Assembly (NCBI GenBank): GCA_019843655.1
Contig: JACDQD010000009.1
Location: 1,059,750 to 1,123,749, forward strand
Length of the DNA: 64,000 nucleotides
Reading direction: 5' to 3'
From: Lethocerus indicus
Lineage: Eukaryota > Arthropoda > Insecta > Hemiptera > Belostomatidae
The translations under genes were made by a program, and so were the position numbers. The notes beneath the pieces are model-generated. The model searched no databases. It had not been told where the DNA came from and saw only the letters and a list, made by a program, of their open reading frames with translations. Every line of letters starts with the position of its first letter. Position 1 is the first letter of the stretch. Shown piece after piece: positions 23,999-35,500 of this stretch.

Positions 23999-24334
23999 GC
24001 CGGTCCTCTGTTCTCGCCGTTGCCAAACTGCGTCCTCGGCTGTATAGTGATGGTCGGTGCCGTACTCCTGGTGATCAGCCGCCTGCGCGAAGTGCCCGCC
24101 ATATTCCGTTCGTCGGCGGAGAACGCTTTCATCTGGTCGGCCACACTGGCGTTCGTCGTCGTCGTCGACATAGACTGGGGCCTGATTGTCGGGGCGATAC
24201 TCGCCCTCAGGCAGATACTGAGGGAGAGGACGGCCTACCTGGAGTTGGAGTCGAAGGCCGGCGTTGGCGAAGCCGCCGACAAGCTGATCGACAAAGAGGA
24301 ACCGGCGGAAAACCAACAGGAAATGCCGGTCTAA
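23999..24334 (+). CDS. SLC26 anion transporter, last recognised exon
   Basis: This exon joins in phase 0 to the exon ending at 19,137: ...VILF plus AGPLFSPLPNCVLGC, a junction typical of the SLC26 membrane domain. It encodes 111 residues forming the last helices (CIVMVGAVLLVISR; FIWSATLAFVVVVDIDWGL) and a hydrophilic tail ending ENQQEMPV before TAA. The acceptor is CCACGGCAG after a GTT repeat. SLC26 proteins normally continue into a cytoplasmic STAS domain of about 100 residues or more, which is absent. A donor-like CAG|GTACAT lies five bases after the stop, so a one-base error could hide a longer splice form. Confidence 0.92.
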   Translation, partial: AGPLFSPLPNCVLGCIVMVGAVLLVISRLREVPAIFRSSAENAFIWSATLAFVVVVDIDWGLIVGAILALRQILRERTAYLELESKAGVGEAADKLIDKEEPAENQQEMPV

Positions 24335-24359
24335 CAGGTACATAACGCATTATATTTTT

Positions 24360-24402
24360 TCGCCAGACCGGTTTCGGCCTTTCGCCATCTTCAGTAGCGC
24401 TA
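24360..24402. mobile_element. FB1 single-arm fragment
   Basis: CGCCAGACCGGTTTCGGCC and CGCCATCTTCAGTAGCGC lie just after the SLC26 stop codon, without a partner arm. Confidence 0.7.
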
Positions 24403-24449
24403 TCCGTCCGTGCGGTGGTGGCAATCGGTCAAACAATTAAGATAAGATG

Positions 24450-24650
24450 TATTTCGGTCTTGAGCGGTTCTTCACAAGAGGGGAATCGAAAATTTAGTAG
24501 ATTAATAATTAAAGTTCCTTTTTTAGTCAAAATTTTGATTACTTTTGGGTACCCCTAATATATGCATGCGCTATTCTTGTTTTGGGATAAAACCGCGGCT
24601 CAACTCCCGGATTATTGCCAGGACATAACGCGATCTTGACACTATAAAGT
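24450..24650 (+). mobile_element. M1 mariner MITE plus duplicated flank
   Basis: M1 core AGATGTATTTCGGTCTTGAG to GATTACTTTTGGGTACCCC, followed by CTCAACTCCCGGATTATTGC and GGACATAACGCGA. This is the paralogue of 19,150-19,475. Confidence 0.82.
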
Positions 24651-24881
24651 CACGAAAAATGCCATATTTTGCCAGTCTACAGTTTTCAATTACCAAAAAA
24701 ATTAATCTTTCGCGAGAAAAAAAAAAAAACTTCTAAGCACTGAAAACGCTCCTTGAAGATCCTTCGAGATTCGACAGTTTCGGAAAAATTTTCCCTTTCA
24801 AATTTCATCTCGAATCGCTATTCGAATTATGACTTATAGTCCGAGAAGTGAAGAAAAAAAAACATAAATAGGTGAACAAAT

Positions 24882-25590
24882 ACAGTTTTCGGACAGTTTT
24901 CGGACGGTTTTCGGACAGTTTTCGGACAGTTCTTGGAGGATAGTTATCGGACAGTTATCGGACAGCTCTTGGAGGACAGTTGTCGGACAGTTTTCAGACA
25001 GTTTTCGGACAGTTTTCGGACAATTTTCGGACAGCTTACTGACAGTTCTTTGGACAGTTCTTTTCGGACAGTTCTTGGACAGAGTTCTTGGACAGTTCTC
25101 GGACAGAGTTCTTGGACAGTTCTGGACAGAGTTCTTGAGGACAGTTCGGACAGTTCTTGGAGGATAGTCAATCGGACAGTTTTCTGGACAGTTCCGGACG
25201 TTCTTGACAGTTTTCGGAGTTTTGGACAGTTCTCGGACAGTTCTTGGGACAGTTTTCGGACAGTTTTCGGACAGTTCTCGGACAGTTTTCGGACAGTTTT
25301 CGGACAATTTTCGGACACTTCTCGGACAGTTCTCGGACAGAGTTCTCTTGACAGTTCTCGGACAGTTTAATGCGGCCTTCGAGATTCGACAGTTTTCGAA
25401 AGTTTTCTTCTTGCCAACAGTAGTCCGTGAAGTGAAAGTTCTCGGACATAAATATGTGAACAAAGTACAGTTTCCGGACAGTTCTCGGACAGTTCTCCTG
25501 AAAGTTGTCGGACAGTTCTCTGACAGTTTTGGGACAGTTTCGGACAGACGTTTTCGGACAGTTCTCGGACAGAGTTCTCGGACAGTTTTT
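24882..25590 (+). repeat. 11-bp minisatellite, array 2
   Basis: GGACAGTTTTC and GGACAGTTCTC copies with TTGGAGGACAG variants. A non-repeat module at 25,370-25,470 (GCGGCCTTCGAGATTCGACAG-type sequence with GTCCGTGAAGTGAAA) interrupts it. Related modules occur at 24,765-24,880 and 26,560-26,650. Confidence 0.94.
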
Positions 25591-25594
25591 ACGA

Positions 25595-26090
25595 TTTCCA
25601 ATTCACTAAGTTTTTCCTGTTCGGTTTGGGGAAGCGAATTTCACTTTCGAATGCCCGCTAAAATCAGACTGCAATTATGCTCGAGTGTGCCATAATTAGA
25701 AACAGAAAAAAATGAAAAAAAGAAGAAAGAAAAAGGCATGATAAATAACAACCTTCGCTTTGAACACTTAACAGTTCGGCTATTCTAGTTACATAAGCCT
25801 TCAGTTCCAAGGTTGGAAGGAATTCAATTCTCATAGTCGTCTTTGGTTCTTTGTTGCTCTTGCAACTGTTACACACGGTTTTTGTTTTCCGCTTTTCTCT
25901 TTCACTTCTAACCCCCGTTTTCTTTTCTTTTCTTCTTTTTTCCACCAACCTTGAAAGCTCTCCGAACTTCTCAAAACGAAACCGGCCGACGGAAAAGATC
26001 GGCCTCGACCGATTTGGCTTCGCGCCATCCACAGTAGCACACACTTCGGCGTGGGAACGTCGGTTGAGAAAACCTTTTCTTATACCAATA
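25595..26090. other. Unassigned stretch between 11-bp arrays
   Basis: Ordinary sequence with pyrimidine-rich parts. Frames on both strands extend into the arrays and match no family. Confidence 0.3.
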
Positions 26091-26094
26091 TATA

Positions 26095-26935
26095 CAGACA
26101 GAGTTTTTGGACAGTATTCGGACAGTTCTCGGCAGTTCTCGGACAGATTTGTTTTTCGGACTTCGGACAGTTCTCGGACAGTTTTCGGACAGTCGGACAG
26201 TTCTCGGACAGTTTCGGACAGTTTTCGACAGTCGGACAGTTTTGACAGTTTTTGGACAGTTTTGGACAGTTCCTTCGGACAGTTTTCGGACAGTTCTCGG
26301 ACAGTTCTCGGACAGTTTTCGGACAGTTTTCGGACAGTTCTCGGACAGTTTTCGGACAGTTCTCGGACAGTTCTCGGACAGTTCTCGGACAGTTTTCGGA
26401 CAGTTCTCGGACAGTTTTCTGACAGTTCTCGGATTCTCGGAGTTTTCGGACAGTTTTCGGACAGATTTCGGATAGAGTCTCCGGGACAGTTCTTGACAGT
26501 TCTCGGACAGTTCTCGGATGTTTGACGGACGAGTTCTCTTGACAGTTCTCGACACGTTTAATGCGGCCTTCGAGATTCGACAGTTTCGAAAAATTTTCGA
26601 CTTATGACAATAGTCCGTGAAGTGAAAAAAAAAACAAATATGAACAAATAGTTTCCGGACAGTTCTCGGACAGAGTTCTCCTGACAGTTCTCGGACAGTT
26701 GTCCTAACAGTTGTCAGACAGTCTCGAACAGAGTACGGACAGTTCTCAGACAGTTCTCGGACAGTTCTTGGACAGTTTCTCGGACAGTTTTCGGACAGTT
26801 CTTGGAGGACAGTTCTCGGACAGTTTTCGGACAGTTCTCGGACAGTTTCGGACATTTTCCGACAGTTCTTGGAGGACCGGTTTTCGGACAGTTTTCGACA
26901 GTTCTCGGACAGTTTTCGGACAGTTTTCTGTCCGA
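26095..26935 (+). repeat. 11-bp minisatellite, array 3
   Basis: About 70 copies of GGACAGTTCTC or GGACAGTTTTC with the shared module at 26,560-26,650. The array ends at 26,935 in TTTTCTGTCCGACTTTAAACG. Confidence 0.94.
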
Positions 26936-26939
26936 CTTT

Positions 26940-27390
26940 AAACGGGTTAAACGATTAAAGTTTTCCGACCGAAAACTCGCGTAAAATAATTTCATTTATT
27001 GTAAATTGTGTGACTAATTACACTTTCCCAACACCGGTAAAGTCCCTGTTGGGGAAAAAAAAATATATACGAATTTTTTTTTTTTTTTCGTAATCATTTT
27101 AAAAATTATATCAATATTTCGGACGTTATTTCAATGTTTTTTTTTTTTTTTTTTAGGTACGCCATAGAATAAATGGAATACGTGAGAGAAACACCTTGGT
27201 ACCCGATGATAAGGGGATGGAACGGAAAAGATCTAAGAGAGAAGAAAAGATTTTTTTCAATTTTTGCATTTCTTTTCAAATTTGCAAAAAGGAAAATCTC
27301 TCGGTTTCCGGCCGCAAACGTGTGAGTATTAAAGGGACAGTATTCGAATACTCGTTGGACATTAAATTCATGTGATAAAACTCTCTCTCT
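26940..27390. other. Unassigned AT-rich stretch
   Basis: T homopolymers and a purine-rich segment near 27,190-27,250. No gene recognised. Confidence 0.35.
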
Positions 27391-27401
27391 ATATCTATAT
27401 A

Positions 27402-27477
<76 letters not shown>
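27391..27477. repeat. (TA)n microsatellite
   Basis: More than 35 TA units with a TATC-rich left edge, abutting an M1 copy. Confidence 0.97.
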
Positions 27478-27479
<2 letters not shown>

Positions 27480-27636
27480 TACCTCAATAGTAATCGATAT
27501 TTGGACTTTGGAATTTTTATTTTATTTTGCTAAAATATTTAATTATATATTCACCGATATTATCAGTTGAGGAAATCCTCTCAAGACCGAAATAAATCTT
27601 ATCAAATTGTCGATTATTTTTGGGTACACCGAATAT
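27478..27636 (-). mobile_element. M1 mariner MITE copy, reversed
   Basis: GGTACCTCAATAGTAATCGA to GTCGATTATTTTTGGGTAC, with the reversed core GAAATCCTCTCAAGACCGAA. Confidence 0.8.
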
Positions 27637-27704
27637 ATCTTGTGTTGGTTCCGAATTGTTTTTTCACTTTAGAATTTTATGCAGTATTAAAAATTCAGAA
27701 TGAC

Positions 27705-27705
<1 letters not shown>

Positions 27706-27750
<45 letters not shown>
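27706..27750. repeat. (TA)n microsatellite
   Basis: About 21 TA units. Confidence 0.95.
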
Positions 27751-27754
<4 letters not shown>

Positions 27755-27994
27755 ATGTGCCAGTCTTTTGTATCTGTGATTTTTCTAGGGTTAGTTAATG
27801 CAATTCTAATGTATTTATATATATAATATATACGTATATAGTTTAAAATAATCAAAGATTAAACGAGTATTTTTTAAAAATATATTAGTGCTGACTATTG
27901 AAAAATGCTTTTTGGCGCGTTGGGTAATTTAAAAATTACTCTTACGCGTTATACTCTGTACGTATTTATTTTTGAAATAAAATAAAAATTTTAG

Positions 27995-28262
27995 TTTAAC
28001 ATACCTGTTTTGTTGTCTCCGATGGGTTGGAATACGGCGTAGATACGTTGCGTTTCCTCTCGCCGGTTCGGTCTTTCGCCAGACCGGTTTCGGCCGTTCG
28101 CCGTCTTCAGTAGCGGTGTGTCGGTCACTTTTGGTACTTTGGACGTTTTTTGGGGGCATCTCACCGCCCACTATCAATTCTTCTGTGTACCAGTGACTGA
28201 CGCCGCTACTGAAGACGGCGAAAACCGCCGGCGAGGGAGTACAAAACACGAAAATTTACGGT
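27995..28262. mobile_element. FB1 foldback element copy
   Basis: Left terminus GTTTAACATACCTGTTTTGT at 27,995, arm to CCGTCTTCAGTAGC; right arm CGCTACTGAAGACGGCG is shortened. ATAATGGATTCATTATAATG follows. Confidence 0.85.
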
Positions 28263-28289
28263 ATAATGGATTCATTATAATGTAGTCAT

Positions 28290-28505
28290 AGATTTCGTAG
28301 GGTTTCCTCTCGCCGGTTCGGCCTTTCGCCAGACCGGTTTCGGCCGTTCGCCGTCTTCAGTAGCGGCGTCAGTCACTTTTCGACAATACAAGTGACGCAG
28401 TGTGACAGTGCATGCCGCCGAAAGACATCCAAAGTGCCGACAGTGATTCGACACAGTGGAAATCTATGAACGGCCGAACTCCAGCGAGAGTGAGACAGGA
28501 ACACA
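28290..28505. mobile_element. FB1 foldback element copy, decayed right arm
   Basis: The left arm is intact (GGCCTTTCGCCAGACCGG). On the right only CATCCAAAGTGCCGACAGTG and part of the outer arm remain. Followed by a second ATAATGGATTCATTATAATG spacer, so 28,000-28,800 looks like a tandem cluster of three insertions or duplications. Confidence 0.75.
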
Positions 28506-28544
28506 GGAAATCTACGGTATAATGGATTCATTATAATGTAGTCA

Positions 28545-28795
28545 TAGATTTCGTGTGTCTCCTCTCGCCGGTTCGGCCGTTCGCCAGACCGGTTTCGGCC
28601 GTTCGCCGTCTTCAGTAGCGGTGTCAGTCACTTTTCGACAGTACAATTGACACAGTGGGCAGTGAGGCATGCCCCCGAAAGACATCCAAAGTGCCGACAG
28701 TGACTGACACGCCGCTACTGAAGACGGCGAACGGCCGAAACCGGTCTGGCGAACGGCCGAACCGCCGGCACCGAGAGGAGACAGAAACACAACAA
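28545..28795. mobile_element. FB1 foldback element copy
   Basis: Arms CTCCTCTCGCCGGTTCGGCC...CCGTCTTCAGTAGCGG and CCGCTACTGAAGACGGCGAA...CCGGTCTGGCGAACGGCC are near-perfect inverses. Confidence 0.88.
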
Positions 28796-28943
28796 TTCCA
28801 CAATAATGTTTCTATTTTGATGATAAACCCAATGAAAGTTTACTTCAAACAATTTGTTCTGGACAGACTTGTTGCGTTGGGAGTTCCTTACGTAACCTCG
28901 CGAGCAATTCCTTCTTCGACCTCTAGAGAAACCGTTCGGCCGA

Positions 28944-29168
28944 GTGTTTTTTCCTCCTTGGCAATGTCGAGAGTTCTTAGAAACGCTCGAAAAACTAAAA
29001 AAACCCACCAGAATCCATTCATCAGGCTCTTCCTTACCGCAATATACGATCACAAAAAATGAATTTTCGAAGCGTTTCGAGGATTGGAAAAAAAACATTG
29101 CGGCACAAGTGTATAATATCCGGTCTGGGGATTACTTTGAAGGGGACAAAACGGATATTGGTAAATAA
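28944..29168 (+). pseudogene. Mariner-type transposase relic, C-terminal part
   Basis: The frame ends ...TITKNEFSKRFEDWKKN..., then ...SGDYFEGDK and a stop shortly after. Mariner-family transposases typically end in a segment of this kind (a Phe...Trp-Lys stretch followed by Gly-Asp-Tyr-Phe-Glu-Gly). The region that should hold the D,D catalytic residues is missing or scrambled, so this is a dead 3' remnant. It is unlike the M1 tail, so it comes from a different mariner lineage. The start is arbitrary. Confidence 0.55.
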
Positions 29169-29169
29169 A

Positions 29170-29622
29170 TAAATAATTTTCGGAAAAAACCGCAAAATTC
29201 GCGATACTTTCTGAACAGACCTCAAAGTTTACATCCCCTCACTGTCTTATACCACGGCCAACTAGATATTGAAAATATAAAACTCAAAATATAAAAAAAA
29301 AGATAATAAAATAAAATAATTCAACGCCGAATATGGTCCATTGAAACACAGCGTCCAAACGGAATTTACTACGATAAATATTCTGATAATGAAAAAAAAA
29401 TGAACAATTTATTCGGTTAAACAGTTGAGAAAGATGCAGTTATAAGCCGTTAGGAAAGTGTTCGATTCCTACTGCAATATACAAATAAAACTGATTCATC
29501 ATTATAATCCACGAACAATTACAGGATACGAACAAGTTTTATTTATTGAAATACAAAAATTATATCGATAAAACGATATATACAAATGGTGATTCCTACA
29601 CGCATTCCGGCCTATTGGCCTT

Positions 29623-29691
<69 letters not shown>

Positions 29692-30780
29692 TTAAATATT
29701 ATAGTACTTTAATCAGGAATTTTAACAATATTGTTGCAATAATAGGGAAAATTTAATAATCCCGGACCAACATCCATCAACGGGAAATATTAATGGAGGT
29801 TTGTGGTCGGTCTGAGTGTTGTGTAAAAATTGGTACGCCATTATTAATATATCACGATATATATATTATTATTATTAATAGATTAATGTATATAATAGTA
29901 TATAAATATAATTAATATATATTATTATTATTTGTATATTTAAAAAACGTACCCGCAGGTGTGCCAACGTTGGTATATTCAGTGTTTGTGTAGAAAAAAA
30001 AAGTGGGTGGAATATGGATGAAAAAAAATTTATTTATTATTTATTATATTTTATGAATTTTTTTCTTTTTAAAAAAATAAAAAAAAATAGGGATTTTGAT
30101 GCAAAACTATCGGATTGTTGTTCACTTTCAGCGGCGACGAACAGCAGCCCGGCCATTTTGAACGTTAAGTTGAAGGTAGGTTGAAAATTCGTGAAAAAAA
30201 CGGAGTTGAACGAGTAAATACGTGGAAATTACGGGCCCCGTTTAAATTTCGCGGGGTTCGCTTTTCAATTTTTCATCGATTTTAACGAATAATTACGGCT
30301 TTTTTTTGGTGCCAAACGGCGCTCAAAATCCTAACCCCGCGGCGTCGTTTTTCCTTTCGCTTTTGCTGGTTTTTACAATCGTCGATTTTTTCGTTTCACC
30401 GGATTTAAAACCGGTAAAAGAAAAATATCGACGGGTCACAAGGCGCGTGGAGAGTCCTCGTAAAAAAAATATCTGGTAAAAAATCTAGTAAAAAATCGTG
30501 TTTTTGCGTCTCGCCCCCCCCGTCCGGTGATGCCGTGTAATAAATTGGTCCGTATAACGGTACCGATTAAACTGTGGACGCGGTCAAATTAATTTATCGG
30601 TCGTTTAACGAGCGGACGGCCGATAAACGGAGACTGGACAATTGGGAATGAACAGCAAACAGCAGGAGGAGATTCGGTATGAAAACCATCAGTGTTTACA
30701 CACTCTCTAAAATTATAAAATAACAGTATAATAACTCAATTTATTGGCAATTTAAACCCAATCAGGTCCTAATCGTAAGT
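29170..30780. other. AT-rich non-coding stretch
   Basis: Contains a (TA)n run at 29,631-29,687. I see no gene. A less AT-rich part at 30,120-30,660 has no recognisable frame. Confidence 0.4.
29631..29687. repeat. (TA)n microsatellite
   Basis: About 28 TA units. Confidence 0.97.
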
Positions 30781-30799
30781 CCGAAGAACAAGTGCAGTG

Positions 30800-32445
30800 A
30801 AGACGCCAAGAGAAATCAACGTTTTCATCGATTTAAATCGACACTCGATAAACACTGATATTCCCTCTATGAATATTTATCCGTTGCTAATTTGTTGTAC
30901 CGAAAAAGCGGTTTTATATCTCATCGAGTTGCAGAGAAATGTCCCGTTATTCCGGTCCACTAGACGGTATCTTTTTATTCCTATTGCGATTGTGAATTTA
31001 TTAAAATTTATTACTCCTCACAATTATTCATTAAACGGCTATTATCGGACGAAGGAGTACAGTGTTTGTTTCGATAGCTATCAGGAATAATAATGGATAA
31101 AAATGAAACGGAACGACTAATTTAAATCAACACTCATCACAATGCTATTCCTTTTTGAATATTTATGCGCTAAAAAAGTGCAGTATTTTTTAAATGAATT
31201 TTACTGTATTCATATATCTTCAAGTTTCTGAGAAATTTGCACAGAAATAAACTGGTACAAATGGTCCACTAAACGGTATCATTTTCTTCCTGTTGCGGTT
31301 GTGAATTTATTAAAATTTATTACTCCTCAAAATTATTCATTAAACGACTATTATCGGACTGAAGGAGTACAGTCTGTATTTCAATAGCTACCAGAAATAA
31401 TAATGGATAAAAATGAAATGGAACGACTAATTTAAATCAACACTCATCACACAATGCTATTCCTTTTTGAATATTTATGCGCTACTAATTTGTTGATAAA
31501 AATGTAGCAGTATTTTTTAAATAAATTACTGCATTTCTTCAATTTTCTGAGAGTGTTGTGTAACGGTATCCTTTTCTTCCTATTGTGATTATGAATTTAT
31601 TAAAATTTATTACTCCTCACAATTATTCATTAAACGACTATTATCGGACTAAGGAGTACAGTCTGTATTTCAATAGCTACCAGAAATAATAATGGATAAA
31701 AATGAAACGGAACGACTAATTTAAATCAATACTTATTACAAACTGTTATTCCTTTATGAGTATTTATGCGCTACTAATTTGTTGCGCTAAAAAAGCAGTG
31801 TTGAGTGCAGTATTTTTTAAATAAATTACTGCATTTCTTCAATTTTCTGAGAGTGTTGTGTAACGGTATCCTTTTCTTCCTATTGCAATTATGAATTTAT
31901 TAAAATTTAATCGGTTCTCACAATTATTCATTAAACTATTATTATTTTTAATGGATAAAAATTAAATGGAACGACCAGAGAAGATAAATCATCGAATATG
32001 TTTTTCATATAAAACAGTAAAGAGAGAGTGAAATACATAAAAAGAGTGAAAATATTTTTCTATTTAATCATAAATTTGAAAAAATTCATGTGCTCTTTAT
32101 GCGCTACTAATTTGTTGATGCTAAAAAAAGCGGTGTTGAGTGCGGTATTTTTTAAATAAATTAGTGCATTTCATCAATTTTCTGAGAGTGTTGTGTAAAA
32201 GGTATCCTTTTTTTTTCCCTATTGCGATTATGAATTTATTAAAATTTATTATTTCTCACAATTATTCATTAAACGATTATTATCGGATGAAGGAGTACAG
32301 TCTGTATTTTAATAGCTACCGCAGAAATAATAATGGATAAAAATTAAATGGAACGACCAGAGAAGATAAATCATTAAATATGTTTTTATATAAAATAGTA
32401 GAGAGAGAGTGAAATACATAAAGAGAGTGAAAATATTTTTCGATT
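30800..32445 (+). repeat. About 300-bp AT-rich tandem array, five copies
   Basis: The landmark TTAAAATTTATTACTCCTCA, followed by CAATTATTCATTAAACG, recurs near 31,002, 31,306, 31,602, 31,900 and 32,236. Each unit also carries TATTTATGCGCTACTAATTT and AATAATAATGGATAAAAAT. Divergence is moderate, with indels between copies. Confidence 0.9.
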
Positions 32446-32556
32446 CAATCGTAAATTTGAAAAAGAAAAAGAAAGTCATGTGCACTTGAAACATATAATG
32501 AACGTGCACCAAAACATATAAACACATCAAAGCACAAACATACATATATAAAGTTT

Positions 32557-32588
<32 letters not shown>

Positions 32589-35500
32589 GGTACAAAAATT
32601 GAGGATTCACAAGGCAAGGTTTTCAACAAAACGACAAAGCGGAACAACAACACTGAGAGAGACACATAAAAGAAATATTGAGAGAATTTTTATTTATTTA
32701 TTTTTTTTTTATTTTCAGCTTTCCTTTATTTTTTATGTTACACATAAGTTAGTGCAATTTCGATATAATTTCGGGGTTGGCGAAGGAACTCATCGAACGA
32801 ACACTGACAGAAATAACAGAGTAATAAACATAACAATATATATATATAAATATAAGATTTATCACATTTAATTATAGGGGCGGGCGGGGGGGGGGAGGAC
32901 AGAAAAACATGATGCAAAATATTAACATAAAAATTCCTTACCTTATTTACCGACTAAAACATATTTATTATTGGAAGAATGCTCCCTGTCATAAAGCTCA
33001 ATTCGATTTTTTTATTTTTATTTTATTTTTTTGTTTTTCCATAAAAGAATTACAACGCAGCGTCAACAACAACAACAACGACAACGACAGGTGTTACAAA
33101 AAATTTTCAGCACAGTTTATATAATAATTTTCGTATCGCAAACATCAATTAAACCTAAGTTTACCCGATAAATTTTTTTTTTTTTTTTTGTCTACGCACA
33201 ACGACATATTGCAATATTATCCCCAATAAGGCAGGCTTAAATATAACAGACAGGGTTTGTTTGTTTTTTTTGTCCGATTTAAATTTTATCGGATCGCGGT
33301 TCAAAAAAGAAATTTCATCTCCCAATTTCTTCGTACAATTTTTCAAAATTACTTTTTTTCCCTCCTCCTTTTATTGGACCCGAAAAAAAAAAAAGGTTTC
33401 TATATTTAAACGTCGGTAATTTTCAAAACGGTACGAACAAAATAAATATCCAGAAAAAAAAAACAATTTTATTCGGAGGGTCCAAACATGTTATCTCAGG
33501 TTGTATCGCAAATTATCCAACGTTTGAGCGAATCCTTCTGTTATTTGTATTTATATTTTTTAAAAAAAAAAGAAAAAGAATATTTTAAATAAACAGCAGA
33601 ATTTATTTTTTCTGTCGACACACAGGTATTTGAGCGCTTATCAATATCGACTGATAATACCTAGTGATTTTCCATTTGAATTTCATATTATTATTATTAT
33701 TTTTTTTCACAACTCAATATGCAACTCGATTAGTATACGTATATATATATATATTTAATATTTATTATAATTATACTCGACCTATACGACATATTAGATA
33801 TATTACTAAATAGTAATTCGTGTTATAACATAAAAAACAACATTGCTCCGGCCAGCGGAGCAACCGACGATTAAATACAATTATTTTTTTTTTTTTTTGG
33901 CATTTATATTTTTCAGAAAATACCGTTAGAAAAAGCTTTCGACGTTATAAAATATCTTATAAACTATTGTCAAATATTTTTTTTTTTAATTTATTAACCG
34001 TTGAGTTTCATTTTTCCAGATTGCATTATTATTTATATATATATATAATATATTATATTATTATATAGGTGTTATTATGGTCAGTAGCATATTTAGCTGG
34101 AGGAAGGGTTTAGGAGGCAATAAAATTTATTTGCCAACCGGCTTATTAATTTTTCTTCGTCCGTTTCAATTTTTAATATATTAAATTCCGGTTCGTTTCA
34201 AATGTCCGATAATAAAATTTCAGATTACGAAATAGGAATTTTTTTTAATGCGACTAAAAATTAAAAGTCAGCGGAGGAAAAAGCGGATTCTCTATTGAGA
34301 ATCAGAACTGAATATTTTCTACAGACCGATGAAAGCCTTGAAAAAGCACTGAAAAAGTCCAAAAAACTGAATTTCATAGTGCTACGGAATGAGTCGGAAA
34401 TTACAATTTCAGAACGGTTTAGAACCTTTTACGACACCGCAAAATTCTGAATTCGTAAAACGATTTTGTTAAAAATCAACGTAAAACCCCCTTTCTTTGC
34501 CCTCCAACTAAAAATTAACATGCCACTGTAGCATATCCCACTTTGGATATACAAAAACATACATAATATTATTGCTCATTCTAAATATATATATATATGT
34601 ATAAGGAAATTATGAGTTTCTATACATTTCATCGTCAATCGAACAAATAAGAGCGCATTAAATTTATCAATATATACATATATTATAAACAAGGATTACA
34701 ATTAATAGGACACTGAACTAGGAACATAAGAATCTTAGAAATTAAAAGTCTTACAAGTTTTTTTTTTATTTTATTTTCCTTTCATTTGAGAATCAAAACT
34801 CAGTTTATAGATCAACCAAAAAGAAAATGAAATTATTAGTTTTAGATTTTAAAATAATTTTATTTGAAAATAATAAATATTCGAGACGGAACGGAGGATG
34901 ACCGGATTTTGAATTCTATGAATTGTAATTTAAGTGGCATATTTTTAAAAATATTCATCAATTTCCAATCGAACCAACGGAACCTCTCGTAATGAATCTA
35001 CTTCATCTTGATCTCTGAAAGTTTCAGTTTTCAATTTAAATTTAAAAAAAAATAAAAAATATTTATCGCTTCATCGACAGTATAGTCGTAGCTCGCTGGA
35101 ACGATTGCGAAAAGCCGAAAATCGAAATCTTACGATAAATTAAACGAGTGGAGACAGAAAATTGCACAAAAAATGTACCAACAATTATTTTTAAATTACA
35201 ATAATAAACTGTTTTCTATCGAATCTTGTGTGTGTTTTATCACCGAATTAACAATTATACTGTGATGCGTGAAGCTCCAATCTATAAACGACAATTAGGA
35301 AACGGAATATTAATCCGGTCATCCCCTAACAGAGCGAATATATTTCCGACTGAAAGAAAACCTTCCTAAAAAAAAAATTAAAAAAAAAACATTTACCTAA
35401 AAGCCACCCTGTTAAATTCATGTAAATAATTTCATGGGATTAGAAAAAGAATTCTAATTCAATTATTAAAATGACACTGTGACATAAGATATTAAAATTT

